In this document: positions 1 through 13,259 of the stretch, piece after piece
Layout: each line of letters starts with the position of its first letter
How positions within the stretch are numbered: the first letter of the stretch is position 1
Assembly: GCA_907163375.1 (NCBI GenBank)
Contig: CAJQUW010004443.1
Coordinates: 186,001 to 250,000, forward strand
Reading direction: 5' to 3'
Origin: Prostheceraeus crozeri
Lineage: Eukaryota > Platyhelminthes > Polycladida > Euryleptidae
DNA: 64,000 bases
Notes under the pieces: generated by a model
What the model was told of the DNA's origin: nothing
Database searches by the model: none
Seen by the model: the letters and a program-made list of their open reading frames with translations, nothing else
Position numbers and translations under genes: made by a program

Positions 1-1470
1 ACAATCGAATCAAAAAGTTAATAAAATCGATTGAGGCATCTCCCCTTTGAGAGCCATCTCACTTCGTTGTCTAGCAACAGTTGCTGAAAATCCTCTCCGT
101 TTTCATCACAAAGTTGACGAAAAATACGTTCATTCAGAGAATGTCTCTTTATATAGTTTACTACATTTATTATCACTTGCAGTGAATTGTTAAGAGTCTC
201 GCTGAGTTTCTTCGCAGCTAGATGCTGTCGGTGGATAATACAATGCACTGTCAAAACATTGGGCACTTCCTTTTTCAGAAAAGCAACAAATCCTCGATAT
301 CTTCCAGCCATAGCAGCGGCTCCATCCGTAGCACAAGCAACAATATTATTGAGAGGGATGGCCTTTTTATCGAAGAAGTTCTTGACACAGTTGAAGATTG
401 TCATACCTTTGGTATCCGTCTGAAAATTCCTCTTTAATTTCGTTTCCGTCGATGAAGCGCACATACCCCAGAAGTAATGATTGATTGCCACTAATAGTGC
501 TTTCGTCGATTTGCAAAGCAAATTCTTTATTTTGCAACAGCCAACGTAATTTTTCCTCAATGTGTGTAGCCATTTCGTCAATACGCCGTCTGACAGCGTC
601 ATTGCTCAAAGGAATCCGATTCAATGTAGCCGACGGATTCTTGTGTAGTACGGTAGATAAAACTTCACTAATTGCAGGGAGCACTAAAGATTCACCCACC
701 GAATGAGGTTCACCTGTTTTAGCAATTAACTTTGCTATGTTGTATGATGCAACTAGTCCATCCATATTTGTAGATTGGGTTTTCGCGAAACTATCAGAAA
801 TTGACGGTCGCTGATTGAATCTGTTCTTTAGAGTTTGAAAATATGACAAATCTTTATCTTTCATATCACTGTGCTTTTTCTGCAAGTGATCTATGAGACG
901 AGAAGGCTTCATTGCCTCGTTGGAGAATGTTTGCTCACACAGCAGGCTCATCGGCAATTGTTTATTAGATGGAGTCTCAATAAAACCGTATTTCAAATAG
1001 TCCACACTATATTGTCTGCACTTTTTCTTCGTCGATGAAGCCATTTTCATTCGCTTGTGTCACTCACCGGCGAGATGTACGAGTATCAATGTTGAGATAT
1101 CCGTGGCACAATCCCAATTGATTCTGTCGACGTCATCGCTTAATGCAGGGATTCCCATCACTATGACGCAGTGGCTTTACTGCGTCCTCATTGGGTGTTT
1201 AGCAGAACATTTCGTGTGCTTACGTCTCAGTGTTGATTCTGACTGCTTGATTAGCCGCGTTGTTATTTACGGTGCGGTGTTGCGATACTATTACGAACTT
1301 GCAAAATTGACCGATGTGAATGAATTTGCGCACATGGCGCTTACTCTGAGGATGTACATCAAGCATGCCCCCTTCGCATCGAACGCTCCCTTGCCGCCCC
1401 TTCGCATCAAACGCCCCCTTGTAAGTTGCGAACGCCCACCAGGGGGCGCTAACGCCCACTTTGAGAACTG
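1..1470 (-). mobile_element. hAT transposon, ZBED-type, broken (runs off left edge)
   Basis: A hAT transposase reads leftward from the ATG at about 1044. It starts MASSTKKKCRQYSVDYL, has a BED-like zinc finger (LLCEQTFSNEAMKPSRLIDH, then QKKH) in which the first cysteine is serine, then ALQIDESTISGNQSLLLGY, ACATDGAAAMAGRY and VHCIIHRQHLAAK, all typical of the ZBED5/SCAND3-like hAT group. It is damaged: a frameshift near 430 and an in-frame stop near 18. At the right end, 1470 leftward, the minus strand reads CAGTTCTCAAAGTGGGCG, a typical hAT terminal repeat. The 3' part, the other terminal repeat and the target duplication are off the window. Confidence 0.85.
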
Positions 1471-2568
1471 CTGATCTAGATGACAGACCTAGGTGACTAG
1501 CTAAATTTCTTCCGTTTCGAGATGACTATCAAAGATGACTTTGCGGAGATGGCATTCTGTCGGATTCCAGGCCAAAGTGCTCTTCGTACAAAATGGTATT
1601 TTTAAAACTTTCAAAGGATAGGCCATAAAATAAAATTTCAATAACAGATACGCTTTCAGCAACATCTAAAATCTAGGTTTCTACTGAGATTGTAGCCAGA
1701 ACCGTCGTTGAGGGCGGAGTTTTCCTCGCAACTCCAAGACCGTCTCAATCACTCGTTCTTCCTTTCCAACGCCGATCCACAAAACAAACATTAGGGCTTA
1801 AATTTCTTCGTCTGTAAGGCAGCTAATACTGCAATAAGAGTCGATTGCATTTCTTCTTAAGTTGCTTAAGATAGCAAATGTTCACACGTTTCTACTGCTT
1901 AAACCGAGATCAGTCGTCTACCCATGAAGTGAAGATCTATTAAGTTCACAGAGAACGCTGCTTTCAAATATCCTATCACGAAGTCTTTCCAATGTTGAAA
2001 TTTCATGGCCATCAATTGCTCATTACTTTTTGAAAGCAGAGAACGCTACAAAGATTCAGTAGCAAAGATGTCGATGAGCTCTTGGATAATTACAGGAATT
2101 GCCGAAATTCCGGCCGCGTCGTCCTCAAACAGGCGAATCCAGGTTGAAGTGGGACTAACGATGCTCATTGGCATCCGGATGGACAGCAAGTTGTCGCAAT
2201 GAGTGCACATTATCCCGGATGCTTCTCAGAGAAGACTCCCAAGACAGCCAGCGAGTTGAAAAAGTACTCTTCAGAGAAACTTATGTTTGCGAAAATTATT
2301 TCGAAGGACTCTTCTGCTGTTGACCATGACATGAATTTTATCTAGAAATTCTCAATAAGTTAAAAGTTACTCAGTGTGAGAAAATTAGTAACTTGAAAAT
2401 TGTATTTTTTCAAAGGAAAAAAATGATATCGAAAAATTTCATATTTTTCATCCTCAAACACTAGTTTCAAGCCATCCAAGAAACAAATGCATGTACCGGC
2501 GGCATCGAAGCATCTGTCATTCGAAGATCATTCTGCCTGCCATTTAGAGTTTAAATAAGGAAGATATA
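1471..2568. other. No gene recognised
   Basis: Unique-looking AT-rich DNA. A 65-codon open frame at 2005-2202 (+) has no recognisable domain and I do not call it. Confidence 0.5.
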
Positions 2569-3968
2569 CAGTATAATCACGTGTGTGAAGTTGACGGAAC
2601 CATTTTTATTACAGACTAATTCTACTCGAGATAACTTCTACTTTATCGATTCCAGCCTCCTGATCACGAATCTGGCCTCAGATCCCACAAATTCGCAAAC
2701 GTTTTTTGAGAAATCTAAGTTTAAAGACTAAAGTGGTCCCGCTGTAAAGTGAGCGGAACCAATTACTGAGTCTCGATCATAGGCGCATCAGATCAATGTC
2801 TTTTTGTATTGATCAATTTTGTTGTGCTGATCACAAATATATGCTTCACTTTTCAAAACGATACAGTTTCCATGCAAAAAATTGGATCAGGTAGTGACAA
2901 AAAGAAATTGATTTGATGCGTCTATGAGAGAGACTCAGCAATTGGTTCCGCTGAGTGGTCCCGTTAACTTCACAGCGGAGCCAAGCTTGAATTTCTCAAA
3001 AACGTCTGCCAATTTGTAAAATTCGAGTCCAGATTCGTGATCAAGAGGATGGAATTGATAAAGTATTAGTTGTTTGTTTTTGAATATAATTGTGCTCTGA
3101 TAAATGATGATTCAGTGGCTTTGCTAAGGATCTGATGAAATCCTTGAAAACCGTAAAATCAACTTTTCTCAGTAAATACTAATCCACCCGCGAAATCGGA
3201 CGGCAAACCGTAATCAGTGAACCAATTCCATTCTCTTGGTAGTATTGCAGTGATTCTCTGCAATCATTCGAATTTGAAATTTTAATTCCGCTGGGTGGTT
3301 CTGCCAAGTTCACAACGTAGCCACCCTGGAGAATATCTTTGTGATGCGGGGGAATATCGTAGATCTGATTACAGATTTGTGATAAGGAGCTTCAAATTAG
3401 TGTGAGTGGGTAGATTTTGCTGAGAAATTCTTAGTATTAAAAAATGGTTCCGCCAACTTCGCATTCAGGTTGCAGAAAAAGTGAAATTCGGATTTCCGGG
3501 TGAAAACTGCATTGTTTTGAAAAGTGAAGCATATATTTGTGATCAGCACAACAAAATTGATCAGGTAGTGACAAAAAGAAATTGATCTGATGCCCCTATG
3601 AGGAGCGAGACTCAGTAATTGGTTCCACTCACTTTACAGCGGGACCACTTTAGTCTTAGATTTCTCAAAAAACGTTTGCGAATTTGTGAAATCTGAGGCC
3701 AGATTCGTGATCAGGAGGCTGGAATCGATAAAGTAGAAGTTATCTCGAGTAGAATTAGTCTCTAATAGCAAATGGTTCCGCTGAGTGGTTCCGCTAACTT
3801 CATACACGTGGTATAATCTCGCTAAAACGTACATGGGATACAACTTATTATGGCCTATAACGTACACATCCGAAATTCTGTGTCACATGTTAGATGCACA
3901 AAGTTACCCTTGATATAACGGACATTTAATTTGGTCCGTTCGCTGCACGGTATAACGGGATTATACTG
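2569..3968. mobile_element. pogo-like DNA transposon with long inverted arms, non-autonomous
   Basis: Termini CAGTATAATC(A/C)CG face each other and are flanked by TA (2567-2568 and 3969-3970), as for the Tc1/mariner/pogo group. Inside, arms of roughly 300 bp (about 2590-2880 and 3510-3810) are inverted copies with several small indels. The right end is rich in TATAAC/GTTATA words, as in pogo/Tigger ends. No transposase is visible, so it would need a helper. The short open frame at 3634-3867 (-) is only arm sequence. Confidence 0.75.
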
Positions 3969-5474
3969 TATCATCTTTCAAATGACAGCATAAATCGTCG
4001 GCGCAGATTTAGGCTGATCATTTGAAAGGTAAGTAATACATGCATTGTTATTGAACCTAAATCTATGATATCAAAAATCCAAGATTTTAATCTGTAAGAC
4101 TGGAATCTATGATGATTTTCTACTCAGCCCATGCGCTCAGAATTTCAGAGTTTTGAAATATGTCAAGCTTGAGATATCTGCGAATCCAAATTGTGAACCA
4201 TGGAATCACCTTAATATCACTTTCACTAGGAATGCGAAAATGGATGGTGAAATGCTCCTTCCTCAATGGCATGAGCCCGCTTATAGCTTATTTTAAGGGA
4301 CCTTGATAATTGGTACGTTGTATCCGAGGTCCGCTATAACCAAAGTACGTAAGAAGTAACATTCAGCGTACTGAAGTTAAAGCGAAACACAAAGTCCTAG
4401 CATATTAGTATTAAAGTGAGTTTTACAACCAATTTATAAAGTTCCTTCAAAATTCGAGGCTATTTTCAGTTAATAATTGAGTGAGAGATTCATTAACATA
4501 AAATCTATAAAGCCAAATATGCAAAATCTTTTCTCTGATAACTCTCAACAAATCACATTTTAATCAACATTCCATAGCATATAAATCCTCACCGAAAGAT
4601 GGAGAATTGAATGTACACAATTATCTAAAAGAAATCTGGAAAGATCAACTCTTCATAAACGATAAACAGGAAACAAATATAAAACATAATATTCAATATG
4701 CGTATGCAAATCACGATCGGCCTTTCCTTTGGTGTGTTTTTTCCTACTACAATAGATACAATAACAATAACTCCAGATACGAAAGTCGAATATAAGTGTT
4801 CACTACACCAATTTTGGCAAAAAATGACAGATAGACCTAACTAACGTTGGACAATATTGTCTCATTTAGACTTTTTTATAGCATACAATTCATTGATTAG
4901 TTTGTTTCAATCGCTTATGCGATGTAAACAGAGTTTGTTATGAAGAGTATCTGGTGCTTATGGGCTATCCCTCACGCTTTCAAATTTGTCAAAAATCCAA
5001 AGAAATGGATCAATCGTCACAAAGCTTTAGGTATACGTAAGTGAAGATGTTTTATACCCACATACCAAACTTTTTGCAATGCGGACAAGTACTTTTTGAA
5101 TTAGGGGCGATAACTTAAAGGGCAGCGAAGCCTGCAGTTTGATATTACTTCTGATCTCATCATCTGCCAGAAAGCACTTGAGGTCAACAAAATTATTTCG
5201 TGTCAACTCGTGTAGTGATGATGACCAGGCCACATCCCTTACACTAGCATTAAAACTTTAAAAATGAGTGGCAAGTTAGTGGTCATCGGAAGATTTCAAA
5301 TAGCAGTGGATGAGACGAAGAGGGAGAGAAAAATGCGCACACGAGTAACAATAACGTGTCTAACAGACGAAGTCAGATCAGACTGTTGACACCTCACGTT
5401 ATCGTCTCTAATGCAAAAACTGCCTGTCCGATCTACATAATTTTTTGTAGGTCGATAGAAAATATACTTAAGTA
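3969..5474. other. No gene recognised
   Basis: AT-rich DNA. A patch near 4292-4350 has words like the pogo ends (GGTCCGCTATAACC) and may be an older relic. Nothing else recognised. Confidence 0.4.
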
Positions 5475-6338
5475 CATAGAGTAAGTATGTATAGGTAGAG
5501 TGCCGACTCAAAAAGGTATCTGTATACAGTGAAAATTTTTGTATGAAAAGATTCAGTTTTTTGCGGAGATTACGTTCCCGTGGCCCAAAAAATTATTTGA
5601 GCAGTTTTTAAAATGTCAAATTTTTGCCAATTTAAATGCTACTGAGATGACTCCCCCATATAAGTAGTATGAAACAAGTTGAATATCAAAAGAAATGAAT
5701 ATCTGCTAATGAGCATCCCAACAAAGCGGAAATAAAGCTAATTTGCAAGCGAATTTCATGAGCCGCATTATAATGGAAGTCTTCATGAAAAAGTCGAGAT
5801 CTTATATTTGTGCTTTCTTGGCTGAAATTTCAAGTTTTTAATTCAATTTTCACCGGCATGATTTTATGATTCAATAAATTCATGTTTCATTTCTTGAATC
5901 TGAACAGCTATGTGGACTCATTCCATCTTTCAAAGTTAATTGAAAAGTTTAATTGATTAATTGAATTCAAAGTCTTTGATTATGTGATTTTGCTGTGCCA
6001 GTGGCAGGTTGCCTGTGATATGATTACGCTTAAGAAAATACTCTTGATGTTCATCATGAAAGTAATAGGAACCCATCGAATTGCTAATTTAGCAAACGTT
6101 AAATCTCCAAGGCTGTCATGACACTGAGTCTCTGTAGAATGCAATCATTCCTTCTGCATTACAAGCATGATCACTCAATTCCGTTGTAATTTCTTCAAAA
6201 TTGCATAAATGTGCATATCTCACATTTGGAAACAATTCCGACTGTATCTCCCATGAGTTCATTTAATAAAATCGATAGTGTATACACATTGGTGATTTAA
6301 TGCGGAGTTACCACTCTACCTAATATACTTACTCTATG
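5475..6338. mobile_element. Inverted-repeat-bounded element (MITE-like), unclassified
   Basis: CATAGAGTAAGTAT at 5475 and its inverted copy ending at 6338 begin matching arms of about 35 bp. The roughly 860-bp body is AT-rich and non-coding. Target duplications were not identified, so true ends may lie a few bases outside. Confidence 0.5.
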
Positions 6339-6455
6339 CTGAAGTACGTCTACCTGAAGTTTGGTGACGATTGATTGAATTTTGCAGATTTTAAACAGTT
6401 AGAAACCTGGGGGGAGGGAGATAAGTCATAAGTACCGAGTATATTTGCTTAATGA

Positions 6456-6976
6456 GATGTCGTTGAAGTTAGCACCAACTTCGACACCAACTTTTTGAAT
6501 AGAGTTTGTACAGAATAGGAAACCACATGTTTAGGTACTATTGATGACGCAGAGTTTGTACAGCCAAAAAGTTTTCCAAAATTCGAACTCCTTCACCTTC
6601 AAAATTCAAATTTAAATTCGAAAAATTGGTGCAAGTATTGGTGCTACTTTGTTAGCGAGTTTGTACAGCATACCGATGGAAAAATTTAGATACAAGAGCA
6701 AAAACCTGAGTTTGTACAGCAACTTCCAGCACTTTCCTTACAAGAACAACCTGAAAAAACCGCCAAAAACCGATTTTTTCAAAAAATGACAAGATTTTCC
6801 AGAAAAGTTCTTGGTGCTACATGGAAAATGAGTTTGTACAGTGCTCTAACCGGTGGAAGAGTGTTCTACTAATCCAGTCTGAGTTTGAACACACACTTCT
6901 CCGACACTCCAGCACTCCTACGACCGGTAAATACCGGTTATTGTACAGTAACTACAAGAATACTGACCATTTATGA
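6456..6976 (+). repeat. Left arm of the fold-back element
   Basis: Holds five exact GAGTTTGTACAG copies at 6502, 6552, 6657, 6708 and 6830, plus one copy of the 175-bp unit near its inner end. The few differences from the right arm are scattered single bases. Confidence 0.8.
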
Positions 6977-7313
6977 TCATGGAATGATAAGTTTCTCTAT
7001 GTTGGATGTCAAAGTAAGTGACTTCAAAGTCTCTTTTACCTCATGATTGGGGTAAATACGACATGGTCTGGGTGTTTTTGCATCTGAGTACGTTTTGATA
7101 TAGATTTGCGAATTGAACTCCGATGATGTGTTGGGAATGTAGTATGAAATGACGGTGATGGGATTCGCTCCAATCTTGGTAATAGAGCAACTGATCTTTA
7201 CAAGAAAATCCTAAGTGCTACCTTATCGCTACCTAGAATAGACATTTTCACATATAGAAGTGGATCTTGGTTTATTTGTGATTGCAGAATTGATGTAGGT
7301 CATTATTTCGATA

Positions 7314-7766
7314 CACTAGGTGACATGCCACGCTCAATCACGCGTAATTACACATGACCCCAAACATTCGTGGCTATGCGGGATATTGCTGCAATATAAG
7401 TTATATAAGTAAGTATAGTTGGCAGTCCTGTTATATAGACTTTGCGTCTCATGTGTCTGCCTGTATCAGAGGCTAAACAATGTGATAGGACCTCAATTTC
7501 ATGCTCAGGAAGACAGAACATGCTTAGCGGTTCATCTTAGTGGTTCAAGTGGCAGCGCAGACAACCGTGGACGACGCGCAAACTATAAACGCTCGCCCGC
7601 GCGTATTCTTAAACATCTCCCATGTTTTAACAGCATCAGATCAAGTGATTTCTGACTCTTAGTGCAGCGCATATATACGCGGGTAGAAGAATAGAATGTC
7701 CTTAACCACGGATGTTTGGGGTGCTCCGTAATTGCGCCTGAATAACGCGTGGCATGTCACCTAGTG
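7314..7766. mobile_element. 453-bp MITE with TA target site, nested in the fold-back element
   Basis: Termini CACTAGGTGACATGCCACG and its inverted copy lie between TA dinucleotides (7312-7313, 7767-7768). The terminal repeats extend about 60 bp with mismatches. The TA duplication suggests Tc1/mariner-type mobilisation. The open frame inside (7419-7655 +) has no recognisable domain. Confidence 0.75.
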
Positions 7767-10563
7767 TACATTTATGTTTATGTGAGATAAAAATGGGCAG
7801 TGTTTATAGCATGTAAGCGTATTTTGAAGCTGAATAGGCCTATTTTTAAATAGGATACATGCATGAAATGCTACAACTGATATACGTTCAAAAACAGAAT
7901 TAGCCTATTTTAGAAATATACGAGCGCATTAGAGAAAAGAATATCAGAATTAGGCCTAAATATCGTAAAGGTTTCTCGTTCTTTCTGGACGTAGATCCTT
8001 TCGTTTGATTGACTTGAAATGGCATCTAGCTGTTATTAATCGATCGAAATCCATGAACTCGAAACAAGCTTGGATCTTGAGCATTGCACCCTATCGTCGT
8101 TTGAGACATCTATGATTTCAAAATATGTTGGTGACGATTTTATTGACACATGCAGGAGTGTATCAAAAACTTAAGCGAAAAAAACCAAAATTTTGCACGT
8201 TGTCGCACCTATCCCGATGGGCCTTGTCGCATTTACCCCGGACCTGGTTTTCACTACCAAAATCGATCGGGCTACGTAAATAATGAAGAGGTATTCGATC
8301 GAATCCGCTATTTCGTGTGGATGAACTTGACATCTTACTGTGATATAAAAGGTCGCTGCTTCTCTTGACAGCAAACAAAATTTGTTGCAGAGTAAAGCAA
8401 ATAAGGCCCAATTTTCAAAAACTGCCAAATCTTTCACTAAAGTGTCAGGGTGGTATGCAATACTTTTGCGAAATAAAATGCCTTAGAGATTGGCTATATG
8501 CCAATCTAAGAGATTGGCTATATGCAGGCACATATGGATGCAAACTGAACGGTTTCTTGGCTATGAGCTATTGGTTTTGGCTACAACCTAGTCGCATTTA
8601 CCTAATGTTGCATTTCCCTAAGCCAGCCTATCGTAATTATAATCCTGCAATATTTTAATACACTGCATGTTCAATCTTTTCATCTACAATCAACGATCAA
8701 GGTCACTTAACTATCACATGTTGATTTAAAAATTTGGCGGATGACTGAAGGTCGAAATTCCATCTTTTGCAGCGAATTGCTTGTATTTGTATTTCTTAAT
8801 CTATTCGCGGCTGTTTATGTTTAAATGGCACATAGAATTACAAACTTTCACATAGGAAAATGAAGTAATATGTAAGTTTGCTAGGTTTACGCTCATTTAT
8901 ACAGCATCATTTAATTAGTATTAGCACATGAAAAGATCTAATTGTTCAAATATTTGACGATGAACAAATCAACAGAAATGAGATTAGCAATGAATATATC
9001 CCGTAAGTTTTATATGTCAACATTTTATGGCTACTGAACTGAGAGCCTAACTAGCCTGCCTGACTGTGATACAATTTTTGATACATCCGATGATTAACAT
9101 CATCATGGTTCAGAAAATCAAGTTCCTATTTCTATCAGTTGGGTTGAACCTACATACAAGGTTTATAACCTACATTGCGGTTATTGCAATGTAACGCATA
9201 TTTCATTTGAAGGAGCTATACTTCGGGTTGTACGACATAACTTGAAAATCAGTAGGTTGCCTTCTACACCGCTCGTTAAGACATCTGGTGATCACATTCT
9301 TTCATTTGAAATTATTCAAATTATCAACTTAGTGAGCATGTAGTGTATCTGAACATGCGTGACTGATTACAGAGAGCGTCTGTTCAACAACTACGATTAT
9401 GACTCCCCTGCTCTCATGTTTGAGCGATAAGTCTTCAACATTTTTTGAGTGTGAACACGAAATTGAAATATTTTGACCACTACTTTATTCCGCTTGTCAT
9501 GAGCATTCATGAAATTTGTTGTAATTGATCTTATCCCGACCATTTCCTTTTGTATTTTAAAAACTTTATCGCTTGGTCACATTTTTGGTCATTTAAGGTT
9601 CATCGTATAGGCTATACGCAAGCCTGTACAATTCTCACTTTTATACCTGTGACGTGAGATTTCCATGACACTTGAGATTCACTGTGTTTCAGCTATGCAC
9701 ATGATCGCGGACTGCTGTTCAGACCTTTGTGTGGTGAGTGATGGTCTCGATTTTAACGTAATGCTGTGTTAATGAAATATACGACATTATGTCTGCAATC
9801 GGTCTTCTTAACAATACCTTTGATTGTTATCCGGATTTTACTTATACCTAACCGCGGTACCTTAAATTCACATATGCAGACAAACCTTTTCCCTTTGTAT
9901 TCTACGGTTTATATTGTTTCGTCCTATCAGCTAGACTATGGACATTCCAGTTGTTACATTTATTATACCTTCGATTGTTTTCCAGATATTAGTGATGAAT
10001 TACAAGCAACACTAATTATCAAGATTGCTGTTTTTTGCGGTGATTTTTAAGTGCATTTGTAATTGTTTTGACTACAATTGGTTGACACAACTTAGTACAG
10101 GCATTTTCAGCGATGTTCCTCTTTCTATACCTTGTAGTTGTTTTTCTATATGCGCTTCGGACTGTCCGATCATTATCGTATCTAAGATATTCGGTCTTCA
10201 TTGCATAAATGTCGCAAGTCATTTTTATCCTATCTGACCTTTCTATGCTGTGCTTCCTACTGTAATAGAGTATGTAAAAATTGAGAACTCGATATTCATC
10301 TGTCGTCCTTCTCCCATGTCAACATTTGAATTTTGTGCAGCTATTGATTTTTCGAGTACCGCCTACATCAAGCTTTCCACCCGTGACCTTTATGAGGTAC
10401 TCGGGTTTTTTACAGAGTTTTGTGCACCATTCTCAGCAGAGTTCATATTTTGATGGACAATAACATTTCTTGAAACACAATATTGTTTCAACTCGTTTCA
10501 CTGGTGGAAGATAGCGATTCAACCGACAATTGAATTTTGAAACAAAACCATCGCATCGATGAT

Positions 10564-11408
10564 GTAGTTACTGTACAATAACCAGTATTTACCGGTCGTA
10601 GGAGTGCTGGAGTGTCGGAGAAGTGTGTGTTCAAACTCAGACTGGATTAGTAGAACACTCTTCCACCGGTTAGAGCACTGTACAAACTCATTTTCCATGT
10701 AGCACCAATTGATTTGTTCATAAATGGTCAGTATTCTTGTAGTTACTGTACAATAACCGGTATTTACCGGTCGTAGGAGTGCTGGAGTGTCGGAGAAGTG
10801 TGTGTTCAAACTCAGACTGGATTAGTAGAACACTCTTCCACCGGTTAGAGCACTGTACAAACTCATTTTCCATGTAGCACCAATTGATTTGTTCATAAAT
10901 GGGCAGTATTCTTGTAGTTACTGTACAATAACCGGTATTTACCGGTCGTAGGAGTGCTGGAGTGTCGGAGAAGTGTGTGTTCAAACTCAGACTGGATTAG
11001 TAGAACACTCTTCCACCGGTTAGAGCACTGTACAAACTCATTTTCCATGTAGCACCAATTGATTTGTTCATAAATGGGCAGTATTCTTGTAGTTACTGTA
11101 CAATAACCGGTATTTACCGGTCGTAGGAGTGCTGGAGTGTCGGAGAAGTGTGTGTTCAAACTCAGACTGGATTAGTAGAACACTCTTCCACCGGTTAGAG
11201 CACTGTACAAACTCATTTTCCATGTAGCACCAATTGATTTGTTCATAAATGGGCAGTATTCTTGTAGTTACTGTACAATAACCGGTATTTACCGGTCGTA
11301 GGAGTGCTGGAGTGTCGGAGAAGTGTGTGTTCAAACTCAGACTGGATTAGTAGAACACTCTTCCACCGGTTAGAGCACTGTACAAACTCATTTTCCATGT
11401 AGCACCAA
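10564..11408. repeat. 175-bp tandem repeat, about 4.8 copies
   Basis: Units start at 10564, 10739, 10914, 11089 and 11264, exactly 175 bp apart and almost identical. Each carries inverted GAGTTTGTACAG, TTCAAACTCAG and ACCGGTATTTACCGGT. The unit is the inner part of the fold-back arm, so the array grew inside one arm only. Confidence 0.9.
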
Positions 11409-11763
11409 GAACTTTTCTGGAAAATCTTGTCATTTTTTGAAAAAATCGGTTTTTGGCGGTTTTTTCCGGTTGTTCTTGTAAGGAAAGTGCTGGAAGTTGC
11501 TGTACAAACTCAGGTTTTTGCTCTTGTATCTAAATTTTTCCATCGGTATGCTGTACAAACTCGCTAACCAGGTAGCACCAATACTTGCACCAATTTTTCG
11601 AATTTAAATTTGAATTTTGAAGGTGAAGGAGTTCGAATTTCGGAAAACTTTTTGGCTGTACAAACTCTGCGTCATCAATAGTACCTAAACATGTGGTTTC
11701 CTATTCTGTACAAACTCTATTCAAAAAGTTGGTGTCGAAGTTGGTGCTAACTTCAACGACATC

Positions 11764-13145
11764 AATAAACGAATAATCTAACAGCTATTAAGCCTAATAA
11801 GAAACTGGAACTTCAGTTACAGACGTAACATCAATAGAATCAAATGAATTATTGCGTAAAAGTCGTGATGGGCATGTCCTTCCCTTTGGCATCGACACTG
11901 CATTACTTGAAGTCACCACACGTGACAATGGAATTTTTCAAATTCAACACTACAGGAATTCAAAAGCAAATGGGCAGTATGGGACTACAGTATGAGCCCT
12001 CAGCGCCTCTCTTGGCTAATTCTGATTTCACCAAAAGACAGATTTGTTTTTTTCGTAGATTTAAAAGAAATTTTTGATTTTTTTTGTTCGCCATTTTTCA
12101 TACTCCCATTTTTTTAACTTCTTCACTCCGAAGTTGGACTCTAAGTGAAGCTTGATTCATTAAAGCTCCATTGAGAGACAAAGTGGTGCGTAATTTGTAC
12201 AAATTCAGCTGAATTCTGCAGTGATGATGGAAACAATTTTAAAGTAAATCATGAATTTGATGCACTCAGCGCTACATGCGGCACATGTAAGCGTGTGTGA
12301 AGTTAGCACAGTCACTCAGCACCGTCATTTTGAAAAAGGGAGTGCCACTCAAATAGACTCACTAATCGATACATTTGAAGTGTGCCAGCATGTGCCTTTC
12401 ACTATTTTGAAAGAATTCTTTCTAGTTTAGCCGAAAAAGTAATGTGACAGTGATGTGAGACAAACACGAATAGATAGGTTAGTAGGTAGGCCTACGTGTA
12501 TTACCAATACGGTGCCAACAAAGTTCAACATCTAAAACGCCGTGTTTGCTGAGAAATTCCATCCCGAAAGCACAAAATGGCGGTGGAAATGCATGTGCTA
12601 GTCAAGCCAACTGTTAGAATCGATCTAGTTGGAGTATACCAGCATGTGCCACTCGTTTATTCGACGAAAATCGCACCAAATCCGGTGGAAAATCAATCCG
12701 AAAGCTCAATGGCAGTGATATGAGGTTAACACCGCCATTTTAAAAAATGCATCGGATTAATGTCTACTATGGACCTACATCCTGCTCTATATTTCTACTT
12801 TGTAAACAGTAACTGTAATCAATTACTGAGGCAAATTGGGCGCAACATCGATTACACGTTGGATGTCTTGTCCAGGGAAAAATATAATTCGTGTGCACCA
12901 AGAAATCATTTGAACATCATCGATCCCCACACTGTTGCGCGTCTCTACTGTGATCTTTTATCAAGTTTGGTCGCTGATTTCAGTTTTATGTTATTACATG
13001 TGCATGCACATATTTTTAATAATCCTTTTGTATAATTGATCCACCACTTTTGTCGATCATTTAACTTAACTTGATTTTTACATTTTTCTGTGTCTGCCAT
13101 GAATGATCGGTTCTCTTAGAAAAACAAGCAGTAAGGAAACTAGAA
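11764..13145. other. No gene recognised
   Basis: Region between the fold-back element and the PDHB 3' end. Loosely repeated words such as CCAGCATGTGCC occur at about 12388 and 12640, but no element boundary or coding domain is seen. Confidence 0.4.
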
Positions 13146-13151
13146 TTTATT
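13146..13151 (-). terminator. Candidate PDHB poly(A) signal
   Basis: AATAAA on the minus strand about 110 nt past the PDHB stop codon. Position and hexamer fit the usual cleavage signal; use is inferred, not shown. Confidence 0.6.
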
Positions 13152-13259
13152 TATCACTAATCCACTCGAAGTCACAAAGTTACCGTTTTCAAACGATGCA
13201 AGAGGATGCTTGACAAGTTGAAGATGTAGTTCAGCAGTCCATATATGTCCAGGAAGTCA

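Larger units (their letters stand above)
6456..11763. mobile_element. Fold-back element with 521-bp arms, unclassified DNA transposon
   Basis: The left arm (6456-6976) and the outermost 521 bp of the right side (11243-11763) are inverted copies at about 98% identity by eye, starting GATGTCGTTGAAGTTAGC. The 12-mer GAGTTTGTACAG occurs five times in the left arm and, inverted, repeatedly in the right. The right arm is extended inward by a 175-bp tandem array. The 3.6-kb interior carries a nested 453-bp MITE (7314-7766) and no recognisable transposase. Long arms with internal repeats resemble the Foldback/TU/Galileo type, but the ends match no family I can name. No clear target duplication: flanks AATGA and AATAA are similar but offset. 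Confidence 0.75.

Noticed and set aside
9766..10453. Overlapping plus-strand open frames in the fold-back interior, possible transposase
   Set aside because: No DDE or zinc-finger motif; hydrophobic, AT-rich chance frames.
10519..11334. Repeated 88-96 residue open frames (minus strand) beginning MNTHFSDTP
   Set aside because: They recur every 175 bp only because the tandem unit recurs; the unit is not a multiple of three and no domain is seen.
10564..11408. CRISPR-like array
   Set aside because: Whole 175-bp units repeat with no distinct spacers, in animal DNA; it is a tandem satellite.
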